A stretch of DNA of 64,000 nucleotides from Isoetes taiwanensis (lineage: Eukaryota; Streptophyta; Lycopodiopsida; Isoetales; Isoetaceae), in NCBI GenBank assembly GCA_021234155.1, contig JAJEKV010000025.1, positions 124,001 to 188,000 on the forward strand. Direction: 5' to 3'. The notes beneath the pieces are model-generated. The model was not told the origin of the DNA, ran no database searches, and saw nothing but the letters and a program-made list of their open reading frames with translations. A program made the translations under genes and the position numbers. Positions 21,996-31,500 of this stretch are shown piece after piece (position 1 is the first letter of the stretch; each line of letters begins with the position of its first letter).

Positions 21996-22627
21996 CATTT
22001 CGGTGACTTTTATTAATAAATATGGGAGTGAAAAGACTATACAAGTACCTGTAGGCATGTCAATGCTAGAAGCTGCTCATCAAAATGATATTGAGCTTAG
22101 TCATAACATATTGGGGATATACGATTTACCCTCTTTTAGCTTATATTTTACCATTGTACACATGCATGTGAGGGGTCCTTAGCTTGCTCCACATGCCATG
22201 TGATAGTAATGGTAATGGTAATGGTAATGGTAATGTTGGTACCATACACAATGTGTTAGTGTGTGGAGTGTGTTTCGTGATAGGCATGTTTACTCGTTTT
22301 GTTATATTGCATCTACTTTTCTTCACAATGTGTTTTATTATCGCCACCATAATCTTTCAGGACGAAGACTTTTATGCAAAACTACCAAAACCAGTTGATG
22401 AGGAAAACGACATGCTTGATTTGGGTTTTGGACTGACATAAATGTGAGTATTTGCATTGTTCAGGCTCTGTATTGTTATGATGTTACGAAACTTGTTCGT
22501 TGCCACTTGTAGTTCTCGGCTTGGTTGTCAAGTGATTGCCAAGCCTGAGCTTGATGGGATTCGGCTCGTCCTTCCTGTTGCGACCAGAAATTTTGCTGTT
22601 GATGGGCATGTTCCAAAACCACATTGA
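21996..22627 (+). pseudogene. Mitochondrial-type (adrenodoxin-like) 2Fe-2S ferredoxin, broken
   Basis: Four exon-like blocks match plant mitochondrial ferredoxin. 21996 to about 22099 has ISVTFINKYGSEKTIQVPVG and SMLEAAHQNDIEL. About 22164-22211 has the cluster loop ACEGSLACSTCHVIVM with the CX5CX2C spacing. 22361-22443 has DEENDMLDLGFGLT. 22513-22627 has SRLGCQVIAKPELDGIRL, with the fourth Cys, ending at VPKPH. Defects: a TAA at 22439-22441 where the family usually has Glu in GLTET; no consensus splice sites between blocks one and two; no presequence exon found. The working protein would pass electrons in mitochondrial Fe-S or related pathways. The retained introns argue for a decayed gene copy, not a processed pseudogene. 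All four cluster Cys codons survive, so decay is recent. Confidence 0.8.
22211..22236 (+). repeat. GGTAAT hexamer repeat at a splice donor
   Basis: The exon end ATG is followed by GTAATGGTAATGGTAATGG and one more unit, so the donor-like GTAAT is repeated four times at 6-bp spacing directly after the cluster-loop exon of the ferredoxin relic. Confidence 0.8.
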
Positions 22628-22741
22628 TAAATGCTTTTTTCCGTAGCTTGGTGCATCTGAAATTGAGAATGTGAGTTCATATTATGCTGATGACAACCTT
22701 GGGGCCTCCTTATACAATTGGGATCAGAAAAACGTGTTTAA

Positions 22742-22830
22742 TGTAAGAAGCTGTATGGACTTCAAAATATGATTTGGCTAAAGTTTTTGAAGCTGTATGG
22801 ACTTCAAAATATGATTTGGATAAAGTTTTT
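22742..22830. repeat. 42-bp direct tandem duplication
   Basis: GAAGCTGTATGGACTTC and the following 25 bp occur twice in a row with one difference. A second short direct repeat (CTGTATTTTATAA) follows near 22830 and 22870. Confidence 0.8.
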
Positions 22831-23262
22831 CCTGTATTTTATAATACATGAATAGATGGGTCAGTCCTTTACTGTATTTTATAAAAAAGGGGTGATATAG
22901 TGCCTCAGAGACTGACAACCTACATCAAATATTCAATATAGCATTGGTTAGTATATTGATCCATATTTATGGCGGGTAAGTTTTTTTTTAGTGGTATACA
23001 AAAAAGCATGTCGCGACATTGGTGCTGGCGAGGTGCTTTTTGCACTTCATCGAATTTCTTCACGCCCGTCACCTATGTTTTCAAGCCCGTCATAGTTGCT
23101 GATCACCCGCCAATTTCCTTCCCATCATCCGGAACGGTTGATCAGCAGGCCATCTCAGCAATCCGGAATCCTCAAGCCATCTCATCGATCCCGAATTTGC
23201 TGCTGGAGAATCATGGTTTCAATTTTGAGTCAGTGGAAAGATTGGCGGGCAATTGAGAGAGA

Positions 23263-24621
23263 ATGGCCGGCTTCCATAGTTTATACTATTTCAGAATTGA
23301 TGTGCTTTCTTTTGGTGAATTTGTCATGAATTGGGAGGAAAGATTTCTCCAATCTGCTTCGAAGCATAGTGTCACTTTTGATGCTAAAGCTTTCATAAGC
23401 AGTATCTAGAATTTGGAACAACAATCCGAGGAATTTTTATGCTTATGCTCTTGCTTGGCAGATAATTTTCTCCAATCAGTTGAAAATTGCCATGTTGTGG
23501 AGGCAGCATCTTTTCTTCCTGCTGGCGAAAGAACTGCAAATATTGAGGGGGGACCCGGGGGGTGCACACAGAAAAACCCGTACAAAACATGTGCGTGTAC
23601 GGTAGGGGGTTTTTTGTGGGCCAAAATCGTACCGTACCGTACCGTATAAGTATGGGAGGGGATTCTTTTTGCTTGAATTCCGTATATATTTGTAAGGAAA
23701 TATGGTAGGGGTATATGGATTATAAGGGATATTTTTGTAGGAAAATCCCGTATAAGGGATAATTTCTCTTGACCCTATGCACGCACATGCCATATAGACT
23801 TCACATTATGTGCACCCCCCGGGAGGGGGGATTTATCGTCAGTACTTACATTGGTAATATCTTGAATTACTGATCAATTGCTTGCAAATTATGATAGCTA
23901 ACAAGTTAACCTGATTTTTCAGATGAAGGTGAGGCCAATAGTCAATTCAAACAAACCGACAATTGGAATCTTGTTGTTGGTGAAAGAACTGAAAATTGTG
24001 AAGAGGAATTTCGATTGAACACTCAGTTTCATGTTTGTGATGCTACCACTGAATCAGAGCCACCAAAGGCATCCAATCTTGAAATAAAATGTGATGGTTT
24101 GTGATCTACCTACAAATTCTGGTAAGTGCTTGAAAACTGCTTTTAAATGTCAAATAGTCTTGAAATACTAGTTTGCTAATTGTTTTAAAGGTGGTGTTGA
24201 GGTCCAACATGAACATGGGTTTGAAGATCAGGAATCACTCTATAGAAAATTGCATGCAATGAAAAGAAGAGAACAAAAAGCAAAGAAAAGAGCAAGAGAA
24301 CCAGACTTAAAGAAAGATGGCTCCGGCAATGGACTAGGCAAGAGAAGAAAACAACAAATTTCAAAAAAAATTGTATTGTATAATAATAAGGTATGTGCAA
24401 ATGCTTCACAGCAAGACATGGAAGACATTCTTGAAGGTGCTGCTAAAAGACTGCTAGAATACCAGGTATTGAAATCGAAAGAAGTGAAAACAATGTCAAC
24501 AATAGTGGATAACTTGAGGAAATCTTTGGCTCAACATAAGTATGATAGGAAAACTGATGTGGTCAGATCTCGAACCTCAAAGAATGGTTTATCTTTGTTG
24601 CCTAGAAAAAACCAACTGTAG
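23263..24621 (+). pseudogene. Unidentified basic/coiled-coil gene, exon split by a MITE
   Basis: The frame opening at ATG 23263 (MAGFHSLYYFRIDVLSFGEF) runs through a TAG at 23407-23409, continues to AGERTANIEGG, and is then cut by the 270-bp MITE at 23554. With the MITE and one target copy set aside, the frame continues to a donor near 23852. Two further exons follow: 23923-24096 (same phase, GERTENCEEEF) and 24191-24621. The last exon is strongly basic (AMKRREQKAKKRAREPD, GKRRKQQISKK) and then helical (EGAAKRLLEYQVLKSKEVKT), ending at a TAG. The basic runs suggest a nuclear protein. I do not recognise the family. A cryptic intron around the TAG and MITE cannot be excluded. Confidence 0.55.
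23554..23823. mobile_element. 270-bp MITE, family A/B, copy B, inside an exon
   Basis: Perfect 15-bp terminal inverted repeats, CCCGGGGGGTGCACA, are flanked by identical 8-bp duplications AGGGGGGA at 23546-23553 and 23824-23831. Intact ends point to a recent insertion. The interior has CCGTACCGTACCGTA repeats, two near-copies of TATAAGGGATA and the shared word GCACGCACATG. It is homologous to copy A at 10447. The 8-bp duplication fits hAT-type mobilisation. Confidence 0.9.
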
Positions 24622-25157
24622 AAGGCTATCTGAATTTTGAATTTGAGCAGAAAATATGTAACAACAGCAGTACATAACTACAACTTAGAATTTGTATCAA
24701 TAAAAGCACTGAGTGTATATCTGATGCTCATCTCTGATTTTGGCCAAGACCAAATGAACAAAGATCATGAGCAGAGAATCCATCCAATATGCAACTGGAT
24801 TGAAGATTCGGAGAAGGAAAGCTTCGGTAGAGCGAGAATTTTCAGGGGTTTTCCATGGAAAGCAGGGCGAACGTTGCACATGATATAGTTCTGGTTAGGA
24901 AAGTTTGGCTGACGTGGGCGTGGAAGGCAATTAAGTTTGGATGATATGGGTGCCCATATGGACAGCTTAGAATAGGGGGCATCAAATTTCGGCCCCAAAC
25001 AACAGGTTTTTGAACTTTGTAATTTTATGTTAATCTCCACCCGATCTGAAGCTACCCTTGCCGTCCCAGGTTAAGCAGCGCTGCCAACAGACCTTGTCGG
25101 AAAACTGCAGGAAAGAGAAAATCGGGGGCAAATTTGAAGTTCCCTTATTTTTCGTTG

Positions 25158-25296
25158 GAGAATTTTGTTGAGCATAAAAATTTCACTTCAAATTTTCTGG
25201 CGGCCACCAGTTGGCTCCGCCCCTCGCGGCACGCCAAGTCAGCTGGCGGCTGCCAGAAAATTTATTCGTGAAATTTTCTGCTCAACAAAATTTCTC
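25158..25296. repeat. 139-bp foldback related to that at 5.9 kb
   Basis: Outer arms 25158-25186 and 25268-25296 pair over about 29 bp with few mismatches (core TTTTGTTGAGCA). Inner segments AAATTTTCTGGC also pair. The start GGAGAATTTT, preceded by TTTTCGT, parallels the foldback beside the DUF3504 element. Confidence 0.8.
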
Positions 25297-25645
25297 ATTC
25301 CGAAATCCTGCACCTCGAGTTAGGCAACCCTGCTAAAAACATGAAGAAACAGAGGTGTTGCACTTATAAAGCTCCAAGAAACTCGAGAAACAGTGGTAAC
25401 CAACTAAAAATGCTTTAAAAACCGCAAAAAAGGGTGGCGCTCCACTTGAAATTTGAATCCTGGAATGCCACGGCCAACCCGCTCCAGAAGGCATTATGAA
25501 TGAGCCGATCGCCCTAGCCAAGCTCCTTGGCGTCAAGGCGATGCCTCAGCCGGAAGAGAGAGAAAGAAAGAATGGACAGTGAAACTTTTTTTTTCTTTAC
25601 CTATCACGTCAGCAGAAAGTGGCCCACCTATTTTTCACGTTACAC

Positions 25646-25739
25646 AATGTCCGCATGTCAGGAATTCTGTCTAGAAAATTGGCCTCTGCCCATCCGCATC
25701 GGCCAATTTTCTACCCAGAATCCCCTCCACACGGACATT
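25646..25739. repeat. 94-bp imperfect hairpin, 39-nt arms, 16-nt loop
   Basis: Arms 25646-25684 and 25701-25739 match at 31 of 39 positions with no gaps, including AATGTCCG and TAGAAAATTGGCC. Most mismatches sit in two internal bulges. It could be a small MITE or a microRNA-precursor-like fold. Confidence 0.7.
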
Positions 25740-26209
25740 CCTATCATACCATATATAAAGCAGTAACATTTCTGTTCTTAAAAAATAGGAAGTATTTTTT
25801 CTGGGCTGAGCAGAGCCCTGGCACCGACACGTCTGCTTCTATTGAATTTCCAAATCCAAATAAGTAGAAAAATCTCAGTCCCGCCACGTGATAGGAGACG
25901 ATCAGGGTGCATATCTCTCACGATTTCCAATCTGCCGAATCTGTCGATATGGTGCTATGGCCTGCTTCCAGTTAATCCTTGCTTCCCTTGAAGGCGTTGC
26001 TTGCCGATGAAGCAACCCTTCATGAAGATTTATTATCCTGGTGTGTGTGAAGATACCAGGCTTACCATGTCGCAACACAATTGCGTGCCCATATGAAGAT
26101 GCAGAGAAGTATAAGCGTGGGAGCTGTACTCCTTCCCCATTTTGGAAGAATTTAGAAATGCAGGGCTGAGATATGATGTATCAGGCACCATGGCCATGGA
26201 TTTAGGCCC

Positions 26210-26915
26210 TGTAAAATTTACTCTGGTGGGGCCAAATTGGATCGATTTGCACCCATTTACATTAAGGTGTTCTTCCCTGGTACAAAATTTTGCTTGGTCC
26301 GGCATTATTCTGGATCAACAGGCTGAGGGCTAGAAACAGCAAAAAGGGTCTTCGGCAGATAAAAATTGGGAAGAAGATGAATTGGGCATGTCTAAGAAGC
26401 ACGGATTTGGATGTTGGGAAGAAACAAATCCTTAGAGCTGCCAATCCGACTGCTTTTGCATCAGAAATTGAGCATATCATCTTTGATTTAGCCCAGAGCT
26501 GCTTCAGCAATCTGGCCTCCTTTTAGAACCGCAACATTGCCTGCCAGATCTGCCAGGAGCTGCGAAATTGGTTTGTGAACTATTGGATTGATTTCTATTT
26601 CGCAGAGCTTCTTCTTTGGCCTTGTGTTGTAGTAATTTTTCACATCATTGACTATCTACCCTCGTAGTTGCGCTCCTATCAAAGAACATCTGGAAATTCA
26701 ATTCTTTGGGGCATAATTGTATCGTTTGCACCTATTTGAATGGGGATTTCTTTTAGATATAAAAATCTACTTGGTTCCGCATCATTCTGGATTGAATAGC
26801 AGATGAAAAGCTCTGTTTAATTTTTTGAACCACTGGATCAACAGGAAGAGGCTAGAAATAACAAAGGGGGCTTTCTCGGCAGATAAGAATCAGGAAGAAG
26901 ATGAATTGGGTGGTC
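26210..26915. repeat. Diverged direct duplication (26.21-26.39 and 26.69-26.92 kb)
   Basis: Two blocks about 480-500 bp apart share ordered words such as GCATTATTCTGGAT (GCATCATTCTGGAT), GATCAACAGG, GGCTAGAAA and GGAAGAAGATGAATTGGG. The second has an extra 30-bp segment. I see no intact frame. Confidence 0.65.
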
Positions 26916-27889
26916 AAATTATTACAAACAATGCTTACTTCCTCTTTTTTCTCTGCTTTATCTAAACTTCCGTGATGAAATTTGGAGCCCATTTCACAAT
27001 AGAATTGCTATTTCATGACAGAATTGTTGGATCACTCTATTCAAATTCGACCCAATCTTGGTCTGTTGAGGAAATTTCAGAAGAAACGATCGCGACAAAT
27101 TGCACTAAGCATACAATTTCTGGCACTTGCAGTTTCATACAGATAAACTGATATGAATTAGAATATCTGGATTTGACTCCTTCTGAGCCACTGTAATTGA
27201 ATTTCTTTTTCCAAAATTAAGGTCACCGACATTACAGAGGGATTGTAATGGAGAGAATTCATCACAAAAATGGGCCTTGGCTTAAAAACTCATGGCCGAA
27301 TCCAGAGCAACAATTCCGCCAATGTCCTTTTCTACTGTTCGCTTTTTTTTAACATTATTTCTGCTCTGCTGTGAAAGAAAATTTCAAACATATACTCGAA
27401 ATATACTTGTAATGAGGGTATTTTTGCAAACGTTGTCTTATAATGGCTTAACATTTCTAGAGTTGTTTTTTCAAAAACACTTGCTTTAGGCTAGATGGTT
27501 CTACTGCGACACAATATCTTACATAGGGTAAATTCTTTTCGGAAACAAGTCAATCTTAGCATACAAGAACACTTCTTGATCTATGCATCCCATTCATATT
27601 TCCGACCAAACGGTTAAAGCGCTTGCATTTCAAGCCAAATATTTTGATCTATGTCCATTTTCTCCTGGTTCTTGTTCAAAGGAATGCAACATACAAAGGT
27701 ACTAGTTTTATTCCATAGTGTTGAGTAATTTTATATTGAAATTATTTTTACACCCAAAACCATTTATTTTAGGTTCTTCTCGCTTGTTAAGTTGGGTGAT
27801 GTGAACAGAGATTTGCCATATGAATGTGATATTTTAGCGTGTACAAAAAGATTCACAATAATTAGGCCTTATCGCCAAGACAAAGCAAC
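26916..27889. other. No gene seen
   Basis: AT-rich sequence with no recognised coding or repeat structure. Confidence 0.45.
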
Positions 27890-28468
27890 CGAATGACACA
27901 TAGGCATCTCTCATGCTTTTGCAGATTTTGTTGGAGAGAATTATGGTCTAAATGTAGACATGCATCTCGGCTTTTGAGATTATTCATTGTCAACCCTGAT
28001 TCCTATGGTTTTGAAAGCAGAGTCTCCCTCGGTCCACCATGTGCGCATGATGGGGCAATTAATAGAAAGCGTAAAATGGTTGAAGTAGGTGATAACTTTG
28101 TTGTGAATGCAAGAGGAAGGAAATGATGAGAATGTGGATTTCTGGATAATCAAGTGCATCAACCTAAACACGTTGTGTAGCATGCATTTAAGGACTATTG
28201 GGGCTCTAAGTTCAACAAAGTGCGTATAGGTTGTCTTGTCGCAAGTATTACAAGTTTATCTGAGATGGTGGCATGAGCTGCTAGGACAATATGCCCCATG
28301 TAAGTTGTTATACACACCTTGTAATTTGTGCAAAGGTTGAATTGCAGGTCGCACATGGTGAGAAGAGTGTGTTCCGCTCTCGACGATGCACATGAGCAGA
28401 TTATTGAATATTTGCCTCCTCCCTCATCCGAGGCACTCGTTGCCAGCCCTAGTACAGAGGAGGATTGA
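27890..28468 (+). pseudogene. 3' end of an unidentified, decayed multi-exon gene
   Basis: Coding-like blocks on the plus strand include KRKMVEVGDNFVVNA, then in a shifted frame ENVDFWIIKC, AFKDYWGSKFNKVRIG, and after a good GTAAGT to TTGCAG intron (28300-28347) the tail EQIIEYLPPPSSEALVASP ending at TGA 28466-28468. At least one in-frame stop and two frame changes occur. The GDNFVVNA to DFWIIKC part vaguely recalls the C-terminal region of the transposase-like family seen at 51.7-56.0 kb, but I cannot confirm this. Confidence 0.35.
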
Positions 28469-28639
28469 TGCAGTGAAGTGAATCCATGCATAAATGTTAA
28501 TATAACATTGTAAACTTGGGCAATTGTCTCTTCTATCTAAATAGTGAACCATATGGTTCATGTGTTGTTTCAGCCTTTTTCTTCTATCAATAGTAACAGA
28601 ACCATATTGTAACCATTGTTTCAACCATTGTTGTCAAAA

Positions 28640-29075
28640 AATTCAAAGTGTTTTAATATCAAGTGTTTCAATATTAATCAAGTGTCTTCTTTCTCTTGCT
28701 TTTCTTGTTGGGTGCCCAGATTGTCAACTGCCTGTATGGAACAGGTGTTCAATGAAGTGAACAAGTGTTTAAGTAATGAAGTTTTACAAGTAAACAAGTC
28801 CATTATTTCCTATCATCTTTGATCAGTTGTATAATGTTTAAGTGTGTTGATAAATAATGTTTAAAGTGTCTTCATTATTTCATCAAGTGATGTTGTTTAA
28901 ATATTTCGAGTTCAATAACCTGTGTTTTTGTATTGAGTTCAATAAGTTGTGTGTTTGTAATGTTTTCTTTGTGTTTGTAATTTAAACAGTTCAAAACTTG
29001 TGTACTTGTGTTCAATATTCAGTGTTTAATTGCATGTTCAAAGTGTTTAATTCAGTATTTGTCTGGTCTCGTGTT
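28640..29075. repeat. Low-complexity AAGTGTTTAA-rich tract
   Basis: Dozens of near-copies of TCAAGTGTTTCAAT, AAGTGTTTAA and TTGTGTTTGTAAT give a simple, T-rich sequence without coding capacity. Confidence 0.6.
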
Positions 29076-29315
29076 TCAAGTATTCCATTGTAAACAAGTA
29101 TTGAAGCAAAAAGGCTAACCCTCAAAGTTTCAAGACATTTAACTCAAGGTAAACCACATATTCATGATGAAGACTGCCACAATTTGCTAAAAAGCTCAAG
29201 TATTCCATTGTAAACAAGTATTGAAGTGAAAATGCTCACCCTCAAAGTTTCAAAGACATTAAACTATTGCAAACCACATATTCATGAATAAAATTGCTCA
29301 CAAATTTGACAACCA
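29076..29315. repeat. 120-bp tandem duplication
   Basis: TCAAGTATTCCATTGTAAAC starts both units at 29076 and 29196; the copies agree well through ACCACATATTCATGA, with scattered differences. Confidence 0.85.
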
Positions 29316-29559
29316 TAAATATTGCATTCATTTACAAGGCATTTACATTGTGGAAGATTCAAGTCCTTTCGCCTTTACAAAATAGGCAAGATAAAAATCA
29401 TTGACATAGTGTCAATGGATTGACATTCATCCCGTTAAAAAAAAAAAACATTGTAGTTCATGTCATTTAAAAGGGATCTTTGCTCGTGATAATAGAAACA
29501 TGAAACCTAATTAACATACACATAGATGTAGTTGCAAGATCAATAAGTTACAAACCCGC

Positions 29560-31500
29560 AAGTGTAAAGAGATCTTCTTTTTCTGTTTAACAAACTGTTC
29601 CAGTGTCATGGCTTCTTCATCACTGTCATCATCACGAGCATCAGCAACTTTGGCAGCAACAGATGGAATTGAAGGTACTGCAACTTGGACAGGAACATGA
29701 AGAGATGGAATTGAAGGTGCTTGAGTTGAAGGGGCTCCAACTAATGGTATCACAACTTCAAGAGGAACATGAGATAAGGAGCTTGCACTAAACGTACATT
29801 GGCTTCCACCTGTGCTGAAACTAAAGGTGCTGGAACTAGAGGTGCTGCAGTTCCAGAGGCTTCAAAAGGTGCTGCAGTTACAAGGGCATCAGCCATTGAA
29901 GGTTGTATAACAGCAATTGTAGATGTTGCTGGTTCAAACTACAAATTTGCAATCTGGCTAGAGTTGAAGGACTCAGCTTGGTTGCTTAAAGTATCATCTA
30001 ACAGCAGAAAATGAGAATCAATATCTGCAAATTAATAGCACATTCTTCTTAGAATCTTTTGGTGTATTCTCCCCACATTTTTTTTTGGTAACCACTAGTC
30101 GCTTACTTTTGGTCCAGCCTTCTTTGTACTCTTTTGGCTTATCTATAAGGTAAGTAAGTTAGAAATACAAACAAAAAATTACATTATTTTATAGCTAGAA
30201 CACTCATCGTAAAACTCCGATATACATGCTCACGCGGCATTCCATTTACTAGGTCTACCTTTACTTAATATTAGGAAGTTTCTTTTGTCCACCTTCTTCT
30301 ACAATTGGTAAGGATTCTATTACTATTGGTGCAGGTTCAGCCTCAGAAATTTTGGACTTGTTTGATCCTTAGCAGCCTACAAGATTAGCATGTTCTTCTC
30401 CCTTCCTTTTCCTCTTAGCAAAGAATCGCAAAAAAACACAAGGTCGTAAGGTTTATAAACTGCAATTAATAAAGACATTTATCAACATACTAACCTTTCT
30501 TGGGTGATGTCATAGACAATGTTATATCGCCTCCTTGACCTTCATGTGTTCAGTTCGAGATTTGATCTTCCTCTATGTCTTCATCATCTTCTTCATGAGC
30601 AAGAGGTTCTTCCTTACACTTGTTGCTAGGTAAGGAATCTGTGTAGCCAAGCTCAATATATAATTATGTAGGCACTTCACTCTTGCAAACTATACAAAGA
30701 AGGTTCTCCATACAAACTTGAAACAAAACAGTTTATACTTGTGTCCGCAATTTAATTCAACACGTAATGTATAACTGGATTGAAATCAAAACCACATACT
30801 TGACAACCGTGATTGAAGAGTAATCACCGCAAACTTACTGTAACTCGGACTTAATGCTTCTGCTAGCATAGTGCTCACGTGAGGTGCCGCAAATTTTAAC
30901 CTTCTCTTTGTATTCAGAAAAAATCTAACATTTTGCCCGCAAGGCATTGCTCAAATCTATTAACTTCTCCTCCATTGCTTTTACCGTTGTCACTGCTTTT
31001 TTCCTTTTCAAAATTGTGAGTAAAGACAAGCCTGCTTAGATTCATAATCATAAAGCTTAGCAATAGCATTATCCTCCTCCTGAAAGCCTTCAACCAAAAG
31101 TGAATATCAAGTTTAACATTTTAATACTCTTGGAAACAGAGGTTGCAGCCTCATCAAAACCAAGTAGCAAGCTCTCATTTCTAATTTTTTTCAACTTCAA
31201 TCTCTTTGATTTTGCCGCAGAGATTTGATAGAATCTTCAAAAGCTAAATAGTCGCCTTCTAAATAAGAAACACCCATATTAATATTCTCCAAAGTAGTGT
31301 CTACTTGATCTGTTTTATGCCTTTTGTTCCTGTTTGAAATCTCAATTCTTTCAAAAGCAAAGGTGGTCCAATCCAACAAATACTTAGTTGGGTTCGATTC
31401 AGCTTTTCTAGTGTGCCGCCAAGCAAATGCACTCCGCAAAAATAGTTCGCCTCATTGTTTTTCAAACCATCTTCTTGACTCCATTGATTACACAATGGCT
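29560..31500 (-). pseudogene. Unidentified coiled-coil/charged protein gene, fragmented
   Basis: Successive minus-strand blocks look like exons of one gene. 31.5-31.1 kb is helical (KYLLDWTTFAFERIEISNRN, LAFEDSIKSLRQ). About 31.0-30.85 kb has MEEKLIDLSNALRAKC. 30.65-30.5 kb is acidic (HEEDDEDIEEDQIS). 30.42-30.28 kb has SKISEAEPAPIVIES. 30.15-30.06 kb is Lys-rich. 30.02-29.56 kb is Ala/Pro/Val-rich and ends DDDSDEEAMTLEQFVKQKKK. Many single-base frame changes and stops interrupt it. The composition suggests a nuclear coiled-coil protein. I do not recognise a family. Confidence 0.4.

Noticed and set aside
25000-25100. Possible 5S rRNA- or tRNA-like segment around CCCAGGTTAAGCAGCGC
   Set aside because: Only a short resemblance; I could not extend it to a complete 5S or tRNA structure.
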